Source: Paludibacteraceae bacterium (GTDB lineage Bacteria > Bacteroidota > Bacteroidia > Bacteroidales > Paludibacteraceae). From it: a stretch of DNA of 64,000 bases. Each line of letters opens with the position of its first letter. Within the stretch, counting starts at the first letter, position 1. A program made the translations under genes and the position numbers. The notes beneath the pieces were generated by a model that worked only from the letters and a program-made list of their open reading frames with translations, was not told the DNA's origin and did no database searches. Positions 62,551 through 64,000 of this stretch are shown here, piece after piece. The stretch is taken from positions 124,001-188,000 of the forward strand of contig JAFTOD010000005.1 in NCBI GenBank assembly GCA_017451525.1, read 5' to 3'.

Positions 62551-64000
62551 TTATTTCTCCCAACCGTCAAACACTTCAGGGCCATACACATTGTCCTCGT
62601 TAGCGTCATGAAGCGGAGCCCATAGTTGTGCAAAGAATGGGTTCTTCTTTGCCACTTTGTCCCATTGCCATGGACGAGCATTCTTCTCGCCCGCATAAGG
62701 ATAAGGCATACACTCCTCACACCAGTGACCACCCAGCAATACCAAGCGTGGCGTAGCGGTAAACTTATGCCCCTCTGCGCACTCCCACTCCAATGGAGTA
62801 TCCCAATCGCCTTGCACCATGTCTTTGGATAGGCACTTGCCTCCGCGGAAAGCCGCCGCTTTTTGCATATCCTCAATGGTAAACAATGCTTTGGGCTTTT
62901 GCTCATCGTAGCCGTGGTCAAGCAATACATATTCCTCGCTATTGTGCGATACATCGGTATGCTTCCAATTTGGAATGGCTTTGTATGCCTCCAAAGTGCC
63001 ATAATATGCGCTGATGCGTTGGGTCTTGTTGTGCTTAATCCACCATTGCGTACCATGCTCCTTAGACATCGCCATGGCGTACATCGCAAGTTTCACGCAG
63101 CGTGGGAAGAGCTTGGCAATCTTGGTCTTAGCCGCGAACTTGATGCCCCAAGGCACACTGTCTGCCTTAGCCATCTGCTTGAAATACTCTTTCACTGGCA
63201 CATTGGCGCGGAAGTGCAAGTAGTTCTCCAAGCGGTCGCCGTCGATATACCACATACCGTGGAAATTGCGCGTAGTAAACCACTTTGCTTCAAAGATTTT
63301 CTCTGGGCGAGGGCAACCGATGGCATCAAGAAGCAGGCACTCAAACTCGTAGTTGCTGATGCGGTACTCTTGACCAGAGCCGATATTGTAGTAGTTTTTC
63401 CAGAACTCCTCTGGCACTTCGTCGCGGCAGACACGCTCAAGAAGGCGTCCACTATCTTCTACCGTTGCCCATTCCAACACACCTCGGATAGGCACATGGA
63501 ACATGATTGGGTCGTAGTTCTTCAAGATAGCAGGATAGAGGATACCTGACTGACGAAGCGCAACCCATTGTTTGATAGGCGAGTTGGTGATGATGCGCTC
63601 TGCTTGTGCTTTAGTCAAACCATAGTGGTCATAAGCCGATACGCAGATTGGGTCGCCAGCGCGTCCCCAGTGCAATGGCTCGCGGCGATCACCCATCTGA
63701 GCTACACTACCGATATACACCACTTTAGGTTGCTTTTCCTCTGGTTGCGCCAACACCGCGTCGCGAATATAAGTCGCAGCGGAGATATTGGTGCGGAGAG
63801 TTGCCTTAGGACGATAGTCTGCTTGTGGAGATACCATACCGCCCACGTGGAGTACGATGTCGGCGCCTGTTACACCACGAAGGATATCGTCGTAGTTGGT
63901 AAGGTCGCCCCATATGATTTCTACTTTGTCAGCCAAAGGCGCAAGTTTCTCTTTATTTTTAGCGCTTGGACGTGCTAAGATACGCAAGTTGTATTTCTCA
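62551..64000 (-). CDS. NAD-dependent epimerase/dehydratase family protein, N-terminus cut by window edge
   Basis: The frame is open to the right edge (about 483 codons). The N-terminal GxxGxxG strand lies outside the window. Visible features of the extended short-chain dehydrogenase fold: LRILARPSAKN, GDLTNYDDILRGVTGADIVLHVGG, VVYIGSVAQMG and the catalytic YDHYGLTKAQAER (Y-x-x-x-K). A C-terminal extension of about 180 residues (from about residue 300) has a conserved Cys pair in WCEECMPYP. The substrate is not identified. It ends 50 bases before the helicase start on the same strand. Confidence 0.88.
   Translation of the reverse strand, partial: EKYNLRILARPSAKNKEKLAPLADKVEIIWGDLTNYDDILRGVTGADIVLHVGGMVSPQADYRPKATLRTNISAATYIRDAVLAQPEEKQPKVVYIGSVAQMGDRREPLHWGRAGDPICVSAYDHYGLTKAQAERIITNSPIKQWVALRQSGILYPAILKNYDPIMFHVPIRGVLEWATVEDSGRLLERVCRDEVPEEFWKNYYNIGSGQEYRISNYEFECLLLDAIGCPRPEKIFEAKWFTTRNFHGMWYIDGDRLENYLHFRANVPVKEYFKQMAKADSVPWGIKFAAKTKIAKLFPRCVKLAMYAMAMSKEHGTQWWIKHNKTQRISAYYGTLEAYKAIPNWKHTDVSHNSEEYVLLDHGYDEQKPKALFTIEDMQKAAAFRGGKCLSKDMVQGDWDTPLEWECAEGHKFTATPRLVLLGGHWCEECMPYPYAGEKNARPWQWDKVAKKNPFFAQLWAPLHDANEDNVYGPEVFDGWEK

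Noticed and set aside
1-64000. Search for tRNA and rRNA genes in the intergenic gaps
   Set aside because: No cloverleaf-like sequence, CCA end or rRNA-like segment was recognised in any gap; most gaps are explained by promoters, repeats and terminators.

Overview
The window comes from a member of the Bacteroidota, most likely the order Bacteroidales. Promoters have the Bacteroidota form (TTTG or CTTG, about 20 bases, then TAnnTTTG) instead of -35/-10 boxes. Several large secreted proteins end in type IX-like tails (DILGRQV, NMMGQQV). Other family-typical features are a fused NfnA/NfnB oxidoreductase, a GH77 enzyme with N-terminal starch-binding domains, and AsmA, DUF6249-like and DUF6340-like proteins. 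The genus cannot be fixed from sequence alone. No rRNA, tRNA, CRISPR array, transposase or prophage was seen.

Layout. 1-2338 (minus): a GHL10 glycoside hydrolase cut by the left edge, an SGNH hydrolase and a small unknown protein. 2660-24392 (plus): ileS, a small lipoprotein, an AsmA-like protein and an M3 peptidase, then a cell-wall block made of a membrane protein, a second GHL10 enzyme and two copies of a pair (beta-propeller protein plus large secreted N-acetylmuramoyl-L-alanine amidase). 24611-29612 (minus): pyrE, an SRPBCC protein, psd, deoC and fused nfnAB. 29751-34892 (minus): cobB, a second copy of the small unknown protein, malQ and a flippase-like membrane protein. 34988-39159: a helix-hairpin-helix outer-membrane protein, gtrA, rsmA and corA. 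39160-39380: a non-coding stretch with DnaA-box-like sites. 39381-48072 (plus): a CAT-like acyltransferase, then the rod-shape operon mreB-mreC-mreD-mrdA-rodA running into yraN and mnmG. 48191: a parS centromere site, then apt, uvrC and a sigma-factor operon. 52251-53676: a nitrilase-like orphan gene with a long, strongly folded leader. 53677-64000: a GNAT, lpxA, a nuclease-like protein, sufS, lpxC, smpB, an rRNA methyltransferase, a DUF6340-like protein, a DEAD-box helicase and an epimerase cut by the right edge.

Working together. The amidases and GHL10 enzymes make chemical sense as a set: an amidase strips stem peptides from peptidoglycan, and GHL10 enzymes such as E. coli DigH cut peptide-free glycan. 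The second GHL10 enzyme and the second amidase also share an unusual repeated C-terminal module. The mre-rodA operon builds the lateral wall. The parS site, mnmG and the DnaA-box cluster suggest this part of the chromosome may lie near the replication origin.

The most unusual signals are: (1) six intergenic loci of 11-bp tandem repeats whose sequence differs but whose period does not; (2) a 138-base nested inverted-repeat leader before a nitrilase-like orphan gene; (3) a large insertion-bearing form of the Listeria-Bacteroides repeat; (4) an orotate phosphoribosyltransferase with a degenerate PRPP loop; and (5) an LpxC without its usual FabZ partner domain. All domain assignments were made by eye; no database search was run.
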